48,110 bases of DNA, from assembly GCA_016280445.1 (NCBI GenBank), contig JAEEGS010000062.1, positions 1-48,110 on the forward strand. The letters are read 5' to 3'. Position numbers and translations under genes: made by a program. The notes beneath the pieces are model-generated. The model ran no database searches. It was not told the origin of the DNA and saw only the letters and a program-made list of their open reading frames with translations. Positions 42,201-47,893 of the stretch are shown piece after piece. Source of the stretch: Bacteroidaceae bacterium (lineage in GTDB: Bacteria; Bacteroidota; Bacteroidia; Bacteroidales; Bacteroidaceae). How positions within the stretch are numbered: position 1 is the stretch's first letter; the number at the start of each line of letters is the position of its first letter.

Positions 42201-43176
42201 CTGCATAGTCATCAAAGAGGTTGAACGGAGTGCCTGAGAGTTGGAGCACCTTGGTCTTTTCCTTGGTCAGCTCTTTCAGCACATTTTGCCCCAGTTCGGT
42301 CTTCGTGCCCTCATGTGCCTCATCCACGATGATGAAATCCCAAGGCGTGCTGAACACACGGTCGTTCTTGTCAAACTTTCCTCCTACAGTCTCTGAACCT
42401 CTTAAATCCTGCATGGAGGCAAAGAACACATATTTCTGTCCTTTTGCCACCATTCTCTCCAATGAGCCAAAGTCCTCCCCGTTGATGCGTGAACCATAAC
42501 GATAGTCCTTCCTGTCGTAGAATATCTTGCCGAAGTCCTCAAACCATCCCTTGTCCACCACAGGGCGATGGGTCAATATCAAGGTACGCACGAACTCCTC
42601 TTCCTTCACTACCTGCAAGGCTGAGAGGGTCTTGCCGAAACGCATCTTGGCATTCCACAGCATCTGGTTGCCTTTCTTGAAACGTGTCCTTGTCCTGTCT
42701 ATCGCCTCACGCTGTTCAGGACGGAAGATGATAGGTGTCTGCCCTTGGGTGATGTCGGAAGCATGCAGGCTTGTCTCACCTTTCTTCACGGCCTTGATGG
42801 CTTTCTTCACCGTTTCAAGGTCACAGCAATACCATTCATCCGCTCCCTTCACATCAGCAAACTCCTTCTTGGGGATGCCACTACGCTCCAGCACCTTATG
42901 CACCTGCTTATCGTTGAAGGAGAGAATCATGCCACTCCTTCTGAAAATGGTGTCCTCCGTATAGAGCAGCTGATAAGCGATGCCTGCCGTCTTGGTGTAT
43001 TGGAGGATGCGCTTGTGAGCCGCTTGGTTCAGCAGATCAGAATTGGGTGAGAGGTCACCACCATCATCTTCATTGAGGGTGGTCTCGCCAATCTTCAAAC
43101 AGTCACGATGCCGTTCGTCGTTGATGGCGAACACATAAATCAGTTTGGATTTCAGGGATGAGGTAAAGGTTGCCAT
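39256..43176 (-). CDS. Single-chain restriction-modification-like enzyme: GIY-YIG nuclease + SF2 helicase + adenine methyltransferase
   Basis: 1306 residues. N-terminal GIY-YIG (T5orf172-like) domain: I-Y-V-F-A-I-N at 13-19, K-I-G-E-T-T at 28-33, H54/R56, E74. SF2 motor: Q-motif F-R-P-E-Q at 151-155, motif I A-K-M-R-F-G-K-T at 176-183, D-E-A-H at 285-288, S-G-T-P at 314-317. A Lys/Glu-rich helical coupler lies near 690-740. The methyltransferase core has E-I-N-S-K-S-G-L-Y-P at about 873 and the catalytic N-P-P-Y at 991-994. The rest is probably target recognition. The order nuclease-motor-coupler-methylase-recognition is that of Type ISP enzymes (LlaGI, LlaBIII), but with a GIY-YIG-like nuclease and an odd SAM motif. 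The start is 8 bp after the partner gene's stop, so it is co-transcribed. Confidence 0.8.
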   Translation of the reverse strand: MATFTSSLKSKLIYVFAINDERHRDCLKIGETTLNEDDGGDLSPNSDLLNQAAHKRILQYTKTAGIAYQLLYTEDTIFRRSGMILSFNDKQVHKVLERSGIPKKEFADVKGADEWYCCDLETVKKAIKAVKKGETSLHASDITQGQTPIIFRPEQREAIDRTRTRFKKGNQMLWNAKMRFGKTLSALQVVKEEEFVRTLILTHRPVVDKGWFEDFGKIFYDRKDYRYGSRINGEDFGSLERMVAKGQKYVFFASMQDLRGSETVGGKFDKNDRVFSTPWDFIIVDEAHEGTKTELGQNVLKELTKEKTKVLQLSGTPFNLFDDYAEADIYTWDYVMEQKAKQAWAVDNPYEPNPYASLPAINIYTYDLGNLMSEFVEDEKAFNFREFFRTKDDGSFVHDKDVERFLDLMCRDNKDSLYPYSNDEYRRIFRHTLWMVPGVKAAKALSAKLQAHAVFGLFKVVNVAGDGDKDEENAEALKMVEKAIGEDPDETYTITLSCGRLTTGVSVKPWTGVFMMAGSFSTSAAGYMQTIFRVQTPYCHNGRMKEQCYAFDFAPDRTLRVLAEAAKVSTKAGKQTDGDRQILGDFLNFCPIISIEGSQMKPYDVKTMMGQLKKAQIEKVVQCGFEDGALYNDELLKLTDVELAAFQHLKGKIGATKAMAKSGDIDVNQQGFTKEEYAEKEKLEKKKKKDLTPEEKARLDELKKKKTQRAEAISILRGISIRMPLLIYGAELKNEEEELTIDNFTNLVDDVSWEEFMPKGVTKDDFENFKKYYEADVFREAGKRIREMARAADKFTIEERIERLATIFNTFRNPDKETVLTPWRVVNMHMSDCLGGWCFYDDEFKQMLNEPRYVDRGQVTTDVFKTDAHVLEINSKSGLYPLYVAYNIYRNRVKATQEKYGDVNHNMAMMLWDVTIEENILVVCKTPMARSITKRTLAGFRNTRVNAQYYKDLIKNISKKPTAVVNTFKDGKHFWKINNNENMKLDAIVGNPPYQVNVGEKKDNYGIPIYNHFINISKALKPMYISMISPSRWFTGGRGLEEFRKTMLKDRRIRYIKDFIDAKDIFPTADISGGINYFLWDTNYSGLCDFHSIVNAQETNLLRKLDEYEIFTRQNAALSLISQIKQQNEPSLSSQISPQTPFGFVTTYRGRERREEGDVALYTSGGITYVKLSEVKKNKNWIDLYKVIFSKATCEHAGTPDRNGMYRVFSTMKILKPNEICTQSYLVGGVFENVEEAVNYLTYLKTKFVRGLILPTLTSQDLSADKFMFVPLQDFTKPWTDEELYKKYNLSDEEIAFIESMIKPME

Positions 43177-43184
43177 AGTATCTT

Positions 43185-44198
43185 TTATTTCATGAGGTCA
43201 ATAAATCGGATTTTTCTATTATTTTCGCCCGTTTTGAGATCTTTGTTTCCCCAATCACGAAGCAGGCAGTAGATGCCGTTGTGCCGTCGGATGTCGTCTT
43301 GCTGGCAACCTGAGCAATGAACTATCTGTTCTTCCTCGCCAAAGAGGGTTTGGATTTTCTCTTTCACACCATGCCTGCACGAGTCAGGCACAACGCCCTT
43401 CAATCCATCCATCTGGAAGAGATTCCACGAAATGATGTAAGCGATGTAGTTGATGGATTTCACAAGAGGAGCCTTGCCGAACTTCTCTTGATAGTATTCA
43501 ATGAACGTCCATAGCAAAGCTTCACGAGCCAGCAGCAGATTGTCGCCTTGCCACTCGAAACCATAAGTGTGCATGTAAGCTATTTGTGCCCAATCCAGCC
43601 AGTCGCCACTAACATCCACATTCTCGCTGATGACCCGCAGTTTCCTGTCGAGCAGACCTATTCGTTCTTGCAAGGGAATGGGTTCGCCCGTCGTGGCATC
43701 ATATCGGCTGACGAGATAGGGAGCCTCGCCACAAGTCATTTCCATACGGGTGGCTCTCACATAGTCCTTCCAGGTCTTTCCTTCAGGGAATTCTATTTTG
43801 TCGGGGTTGGATTGCCAAGTATGGCCGGTCGTGTTTTCCACATTAAATACGTCCTTACGTCCAAACCACGCTTCGTCCACCAAATTGTTCTGCGCATTGC
43901 ACACCCACGAAGGGGTGAACACCTCTGCCATATCCTTGGCTCGGTCTGTCTGCTCAGCCTTCGACTTCAGCACACGCGGTCTGATGACCATTCCATTCTC
44001 GCCTGTAATCAGTTCAGGCAGTATCTGCGAATGGTAATCATACGCTGAGCCGAGCGCTTCATAGTCATGCGTCGCCCAGAAGATGTTATTCCCTGTGGTG
44101 TGGTCACGCAGCAGCGTCTCAAGCACTTCTGGTGAGATATCCCTCAGGTCGTCCTCCCTGATGTCGATACAGGCAGGACTCAATTCCTTGTTTGGCAT
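43185..44198 (-). CDS. Methyltransferase-like partner ('restriction subunit M'-like) of the single-chain enzyme
   Basis: 337 residues from ATG 44198; an open frame from TTG 44258 begins inside the terminator of the upstream RNA and is rejected. A-E-V-F-T-P-S-W-V-C at 91-100 is the helical F-T-P motif before N6-adenine methyltransferase cores. T-C-G-E-A-P-Y-L at 155-162 resembles SAM motif I ([DE]-P-x-C-G-x-G-x-[FY]). Y-G-F-E-W-Q-G-D-N-L-L-L-A-R at 212-225 resembles the strand holding SAM. No [DNS]-P-P-[YFW] catalytic motif is present. Near the C-terminus C295-x-x-C298 and C311 could bind metal. It likely assists or completes methylation by the downstream enzyme; that is inference. Confidence 0.65.
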   Translation of the reverse strand: MPNKELSPACIDIREDDLRDISPEVLETLLRDHTTGNNIFWATHDYEALGSAYDYHSQILPELITGENGMVIRPRVLKSKAEQTDRAKDMAEVFTPSWVCNAQNNLVDEAWFGRKDVFNVENTTGHTWQSNPDKIEFPEGKTWKDYVRATRMEMTCGEAPYLVSRYDATTGEPIPLQERIGLLDRKLRVISENVDVSGDWLDWAQIAYMHTYGFEWQGDNLLLAREALLWTFIEYYQEKFGKAPLVKSINYIAYIISWNLFQMDGLKGVVPDSCRHGVKEKIQTLFGEEEQIVHCSGCQQDDIRRHNGIYCLLRDWGNKDLKTGENNRKIRFIDLMK

Positions 44199-44256
44199 TC
44201 TTTGTGCTATGCATTGATGCGTATTGCTTATCTTCGGAGGCAGACTATTAGGACAC

Positions 44257-44288
44257 AAAAAGCATGAACGATATTCTCATCCATGCTT
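44257..44288 (-). terminator. Rho-independent terminator of the structured RNA
   Basis: On the minus strand AAGCATG (44288-44282) pairs with CATGCTT (44266-44260), with an inner GAT/ATC pair, and the stem runs into TTTTT (44261-44257). The left arm overlaps the 3' side of the closing stem GCTTCAA/TTGAAGC, so the two folds compete in part. Confidence 0.75.
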
Positions 44289-44485
44289 CAAAGGCCCTAG
44301 GAATAGCCTGCCAACCCAGATAAGTCACGCCCATGCTTAACGCACAGACGTTTGCGACTTATTCTTTCGGGTTGAACTATCTTGAATTTCCTAGGTTCTT
44401 GAAGCAATTCCGAATAACAGCAAACGCTTGTTATTATTTTCATTATGTCACATTGGCACCTCCGCTGAGGCTGTTGCCAATGATT
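44257..44485 (-). ncRNA. Candidate structured RNA of about 229 nt with its own promoter and terminator
   Basis: On the minus strand, downstream of a perfect promoter, the RNA can fold as follows: hairpin 1 ATTGGCA/TGCCAAT plus CCTC/GAGG (44481-44452); hairpin 2 AATAAC/GTTATT plus AGC/GCT (about 44437-44415); a long closing stem GCTTCAA/TTGAAGC (44405-44399 with 44291-44285) and CCTAGGAA/TTCCTAGG (44395-44388 with 44303-44296); an open internal bubble; then AACCC/GGGTT, ATAAGTC/GACTTAT and AACG/CGTT. A terminator ends it. No reading frame explains it. A closing stem, bubble and terminal arm recall 6S RNA, but I cannot confirm any family. It could instead be a leader of the restriction genes, whose start is 59 bp past the terminator. 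Confidence 0.65.
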
Positions 44486-44490
44486 GAATA

Positions 44491-44521
44491 CAAAGGTACA
44501 ACATTTTTTTCTCTTTCCAAA
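44491..44521 (-). promoter_or_regulatory. Bacteroidetes promoter of the structured RNA
   Basis: On the minus strand TTTG (44521-44518), 19 nt, TACCTTTG (44498-44491). The start codon of the nearest gene is almost 300 bp away, but the structured RNA begins within a few bases. Confidence 0.85.
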
Positions 44522-44674
44522 TAAATTCCGCTCTTTTTCATTCACAATCACTAGCCAAGAGGGAAAAAGTCTTTCTATGCTCCCGTTTTTCACAAAATAA
44601 CAAATCGGTTGCTCCACTGCCTCTTGTCCCTCTGCTCTACAGCCTCCTTTTCGGTGCTTCCACTGCCTCGGAAA

Positions 44675-44739
44675 CGGTGTGAGTCACACCGCCACCCTCG
44701 GTCTGAGTCAGACCGACCCCCTCGGTGTGACTCACACCG
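44675..44739. repeat. Tandem palindrome array C (3 units, exact 24-bp period)
   Basis: CGGTGTGA-G-TCACACCG (44675-44691), CGGTCTGA-G-TCAGACCG (44699-44715) and CGGTGTGA-C-TCACACCG (44723-44739) are perfect 17-bp palindromes separated by 7 nt (CCACCCT, ACCCCCT). The middle unit differs at one arm position and the matching base in the other arm is changed too, a compensatory pair. Confidence 0.95.
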
Positions 44740-44836
44740 ATTTTGGGGTAGTGGAGGTGTCGTGTTGGTGGTTCTTCAACAGAGTAATATGTGGCAGTGG
44801 AAGTCGGAAGACAAAGGGACAACAAGCTGTTACAGC

Positions 44837-44953
44837 GTTACAGTGTTACAGTTCCAAAATCAATTGTGAGAAGTCAAAATTTGACTCTATATTTAAAATA
44901 TAGAAGTGTTTTGGGGGAGCGGAAAAGGCTTTCGAGAACTGTAACACTGTAAC
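44837..44953. repeat. 18-bp perfect inverted repeat with nested palindrome
   Basis: GTTACAGTGTTACAGTTC (44837-44854) is the exact inverse of 44936-44953. Between them lies CTATATTT-A-AAATATAG (44887-44903), a perfect palindrome. The arms are built from the TGTTACA/TGTAACA word also used in array B. Confidence 0.9.
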
Positions 44954-44992
44954 AAGTGCAACGCGTGGATGTCTTCTCCACTAACGAAATTA

Positions 44993-45055
44993 CGGCAACG
45001 ACAGTTCCGTAATTACGCTTGTGTCGTTGTCGTAATTATGGAACTGACGTTGCCG
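44993..45055. repeat. 25-bp hairpin between ruvA and the palindrome cluster
   Basis: Arms 44993-45017 and 45031-45055 are inverse with two mismatches in 25 (CGGCAACG-N-CAGTTCC-N-TAATTACG in both), with a 13-nt loop. It begins 36 bp past the ruvA stop. No T-run follows in either direction. Confidence 0.85.
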
Positions 45056-45090
45056 CAGAAGGGTGAGGCGAGGTCTGTTTGTATGCAGGT

Positions 45091-45696
45091 TTACAGCATC
45101 TTGAGCGCCATCTTGATGACCTTCTCGACAGGGGCGGAAGGCTCGTCCTTGAGGATGGCTTTGACGGTCTTGGCAACAGGAGCAGGCGGGAAGCCGAGCA
45201 TCTTGAGGGCTTCGAAGGCTTCGTTGTAAACCTCGCTGTTGGGGGCGGCTGCTGTGTTGCTTGGCTCGCCAGATGGGCTTGTGGCCGCAATGCCGAGCGA
45301 AACCACCTTGTCGCGGAGTTCCACGATGATGCGCTGGGCGGTCTTGGCTCCCAGTCCCTTGACTGTCTTGAGCATACGCTCGTTGCCTTCCATGATGAGT
45401 CCTGCCAGTTCGGGGGCAGAGAAACTGCTGAGCATGGTGCGGGCCGTGTTGCCACCCACGCCGCTGACGCTGATGAGCATGAGGAAGAGTTCGCGTTCCT
45501 GTTTGGTGGCAAAGCCGAAAAGTGTCCATGCATCCTCGCGGATGGACTCATAGACAAAGAGGCGTGCCTCGCCCTTACCTTGCAGGGCGGTGTAGGTGTT
45601 CAATGAGATGTTGAGAAGGTAGCCGACGCCATGCGCCTCGATGGTGGCTTGAGTGGGGGTGAGTTCGTCGAGAATTCCTCGGATATATTCAATCAT
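45091..45696 (-). CDS. ruvA: Holliday junction branch migration protein RuvA
   Basis: 201 residues from ATG 45696, the usual size; a longer frame from 45723 runs into the -7 box and is rejected. RuvA tetramers hold the four-way junction for the RuvB motor. The OB-fold start is M-I-E-Y-I-R-G-I-L; helix-hairpin-helix motifs are S-G-V-G-G-N-T-A and V-K-G-L-G-A-K-T-A-Q-R-I; a flexible Ser/Pro/Ala-rich linker (about 134-150) precedes the RuvB-binding domain (Y-N-E-A-F-E-A-L-K-M-L-G-F). In several Bacteroidetes ruvA adjoins sprA; here accessory genes lie between. Confidence 0.96.
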   Translation of the reverse strand: MIEYIRGILDELTPTQATIEAHGVGYLLNISLNTYTALQGKGEARLFVYESIREDAWTLFGFATKQERELFLMLISVSGVGGNTARTMLSSFSAPELAGLIMEGNERMLKTVKGLGAKTAQRIIVELRDKVVSLGIAATSPSGEPSNTAAAPNSEVYNEAFEALKMLGFPPAPVAKTVKAILKDEPSAPVEKVIKMALKML

Positions 45697-45720
45697 GTAA
45701 AGTTTAAAGTTTAGAGAAGG

Positions 45721-45728
45721 CAAAGGTA
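45721..45728 (-). promoter_or_regulatory. -7 box of ruvA
   Basis: TACCTTTG on the minus strand, 24 bp before ATG 45696. The -33 region is occupied by the purine-rich hairpin repeat and has no clear TTTG. Confidence 0.7.
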
Positions 45729-45745
45729 CGAAAATAAAGTGAAAA

Positions 45746-45840
45746 GTGAAGAGTGAAAAGTGAAAAATTTGCTACCGCGATGGTTCGCCAACAGTTGACG
45801 CACAAGTGCGGTAGCAAATTTTTCACTCTTCACTCTTCAC
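45746..45840 (-). terminator. 33-bp inverted repeat between aminopeptidase and ruvA
   Basis: Arms 45746-45778 and 45808-45840 match over 33 bp with one mismatch. The outer part is tandem GTGAAGA/GTGAAAA words and the inner part GTGAAAAATTTGCTACCGC. It lies one base past the aminopeptidase stop; on the minus strand the inner stem GCTACCGC/GCGGTAGC is followed by AAATTTTTCAC, so it probably ends that transcript. It has the tandem-plus-inverted design of the hairpins at 4436, 15501 and 23961. Confidence 0.8.
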
Positions 45841-45841
45841 T

Positions 45842-47605
45842 TCAAATTGGTTTGACGACTTCTTTGAGCCAAGCTTGGTGCTCCTCGTCGAGACGGGGAG
45901 CAAGGCGGTCATAGACGGTTTGTTGATAACTGTTGAACCAAGTGCGCTCTTCCTCCGTGAGCATCTCCACGAGGATGGGAGAGGTGAGGATGGGGCAGAG
46001 GGTGAGGTGTTCGAAGGTGTAGTAGGGGCCGAAGGTGATGCCTTCGGTGGCGTTGACCACAAGCATGGTGTCTTCGTGGCGAACCCCGTGGCTGCCCTCG
46101 ATGTAGATGCCGGGTTCATCGGTGATAATCATGCCCGGAAGGAGTGGGGTGGGACGCCACTGCATGCGGAACTGGTGCAGGTCGATGGCTTCGTGAACAG
46201 ACATGAACTGGCCGACACCATGACCCGTTCCGTGCAGGTAATTGATGCCGTATTTCCACATGGCCTCGCGGGCAAGGGTGTCGAGTTGGGTACCGCAGGT
46301 TCCTTTTGGGAAGACGGCGGAACCGAGACGAATCCATCCTTTGAGCACCAGCGTGTAGTCGCGGCGCATCTCCCATGTGAGAGGACCGAGCGGGATGGTG
46401 CGGGTGATGTCGGTGGTGCCGTCGAGATACTGACCGCCAGAGTCGATGAGCAGAAGACCTTCGGGGCGGACGGGAATGTCCGTTTCGGGTGTCGGGTCGT
46501 AGTGTACAATGGCGCCATGATGTGCATAACCCATGATGCTCTCAAAACTGATGCCTTTGAACAAGGGCTGTTCGGCACGGAACTCTTCCAATTTCTTGGA
46601 CAGGGAAAGTTCTGTCTGTCCGCCCTTGGGCACATTCTCCAATGTCCACTTCATCCACTTGACCATCGCCACACCGTCCTTCTCCATCGCGTTGCGGAAA
46701 CAGTTGATTTCTGTCTCGTTCTTAAAGATGAGCATTTGTTCCACCACGCTCTCTTTGCGGACGGGGGTCTGGATGGCTGAATAGACTGCATAGTTGGTCT
46801 TTTCGGGCTGCACATAAACGGGCATGTCGAGGGCTTGCAGGTCGGGGATGATGTCGCTATACGCTCGGATGCTCACTCCTTCACCTGTCAGATAGTCAGC
46901 CACTTCGGGCGTAACTTTCTCCTCGGCTATATATAATAATGTGTCCGTGGGAGTGATGACTACGTAACTGAGAATGAATGGGGTGCACTCCACGTCGTTG
47001 CCACGCAGGTTGAGTGTCCAGGCCACTTCTTCGAGGCTGGACACAATGATGGCATTCTGTCCGATTTTCTCGCGGATGCGCTGAATCTTGGATGCCGCAC
47101 TCTCGCCGGCAAACTCTAAGCCTTGGATGAACGCCTTGCTTGGAGGAATGGCGGGACGGTCTTCCCATATCTCGGCATAGGGGTCGAGGTCGGTGCGGAG
47201 GGTGAGGCCATAGGCCTTCAGTTCGTTCTCCAGGTTTTCCACCTCAGAGGTGGTGTTGACCCACGCATCGACTGCCACTACGCTTCCCGTGGGGAGAACA
47301 GCACTTAGCCATTCGGCGATGGTGGGTGTGCCCTCAATCTTCTCCTTCATCAACACAAAGCCCGTGCCTGCCAGTTGTTCGGTGGCTTGGATGAAATAGC
47401 GTGAATCGGTCCACAGGGCGGCCTGATGGGTCGTGACTACCGCCGTTCCTGCCGAACCAGTGAAGCCGCTGATCCAGCGACGAGATTTCCATCGTTCCGG
47501 CACATACTCGCCAGCGTGAGGGTCGGTGCTGGGGGTGATGAAGGCGTGGATGCCTTCTCGTTGCATGAGGCGACGGAGTGCCTCAATTTTTTCAGTTGTT
47601 TTCAA
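45842..47605 (-). CDS. Aminopeptidase P (Xaa-Pro aminopeptidase, M24B), three-domain type
   Basis: About 587 residues. It removes the N-terminal residue before proline. Two creatinase-like domains precede the pita-bread catalytic domain (last 270 residues), which shows the metal ligands in L-L-I-D-S-G-G-Q-Y-L-D-G-T-T-D-I-T-R (two Asp), H-G-T-G-H-G-V-G (His), T-D-E-P-G-I-Y (Glu) and V-R-H-E-D-T-M (Glu). The length fits the XPNPEP1-like long form. No ATG is in frame before the conserved start; TTG 47605 (M-K-T-T-E-K-I-E-A-L) is chosen because the open frame further upstream (47659) runs into the -7 box. Confidence 0.92.
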   Translation of the reverse strand: MKTTEKIEALRRLMQREGIHAFITPSTDPHAGEYVPERWKSRRWISGFTGSAGTAVVTTHQAALWTDSRYFIQATEQLAGTGFVLMKEKIEGTPTIAEWLSAVLPTGSVVAVDAWVNTTSEVENLENELKAYGLTLRTDLDPYAEIWEDRPAIPPSKAFIQGLEFAGESAASKIQRIREKIGQNAIIVSSLEEVAWTLNLRGNDVECTPFILSYVVITPTDTLLYIAEEKVTPEVADYLTGEGVSIRAYSDIIPDLQALDMPVYVQPEKTNYAVYSAIQTPVRKESVVEQMLIFKNETEINCFRNAMEKDGVAMVKWMKWTLENVPKGGQTELSLSKKLEEFRAEQPLFKGISFESIMGYAHHGAIVHYDPTPETDIPVRPEGLLLIDSGGQYLDGTTDITRTIPLGPLTWEMRRDYTLVLKGWIRLGSAVFPKGTCGTQLDTLAREAMWKYGINYLHGTGHGVGQFMSVHEAIDLHQFRMQWRPTPLLPGMIITDEPGIYIEGSHGVRHEDTMLVVNATEGITFGPYYTFEHLTLCPILTSPILVEMLTEEERTWFNSYQQTVYDRLAPRLDEEHQAWLKEVVKPI

Positions 47606-47656
47606 AATGTAATGTTTTTCGTGTAAATACACTAATTTATGGGTGTAATTTGTCCA

Positions 47657-47664
47657 CAAAGTTA
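47657..47664 (-). promoter_or_regulatory. -7 box of the aminopeptidase P gene
   Basis: TAACTTTG on the minus strand, 51 bp before TTG 47605. It rules out the upstream TTG at 47659 as a start. No clear -33 TTTG. Confidence 0.7.
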
Positions 47665-47723
47665 TTGGTTTTTGAGTAAATTTGAAAGTTTTTCCTTAAA
47701 AAAGATATTTTTTTGTTAGATTT

Positions 47724-47755
47724 TTTGTGTTTTTTGTGGAAAAAGTCTATCTTTG
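47724..47755 (+). promoter_or_regulatory. Bacteroidetes promoter of glutamate dehydrogenase
   Basis: TTTG (47724-47727), 20 nt, TATCTTTG (47748-47755) match the consensus exactly. The start codon is 138 bp further on, leaving a leader of about 130 nt in which I see no clear riboswitch or strong hairpin. Confidence 0.85.
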
Positions 47756-47893
47756 CACCCGAAATCAAAAAACGCAGGCACTTAACGCCACTTTTGACGG
47801 TCTGTTTTCATGTTTTTCGTCAAGTAGGCTCTGTCCGCAAAATAGAACAAAGACATTTATTTATCAACCATATTATTAAAAACGTTTTCACAA

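Larger units (their letters stand above)
44522..45090. other. Gene-free, palindrome-rich spacer
   Basis: No credible gene between the RNA promoter and the ruvA stop. It holds a direct repeat TCCACTGCCTC (44613-44623, 44659-44669), palindrome array C (44675-44739), the TGTAACA-type inverted repeat (44837-44953) and a 25-bp hairpin (44993-45055), the last three listed separately. Confidence 0.7.

Noticed and set aside
44198-44258. Longer N-terminus of the methylase-like partner (start at 44258)
   Set aside because: The TTG lies in the T-run of a terminator; ATG 44198 begins the conserved part and is preferred.
44333-44524. 63-codon frame on the plus strand opposite the structured RNA
   Set aside because: No ribosome binding or coding character; the interval is better explained by paired stems on the minus strand.
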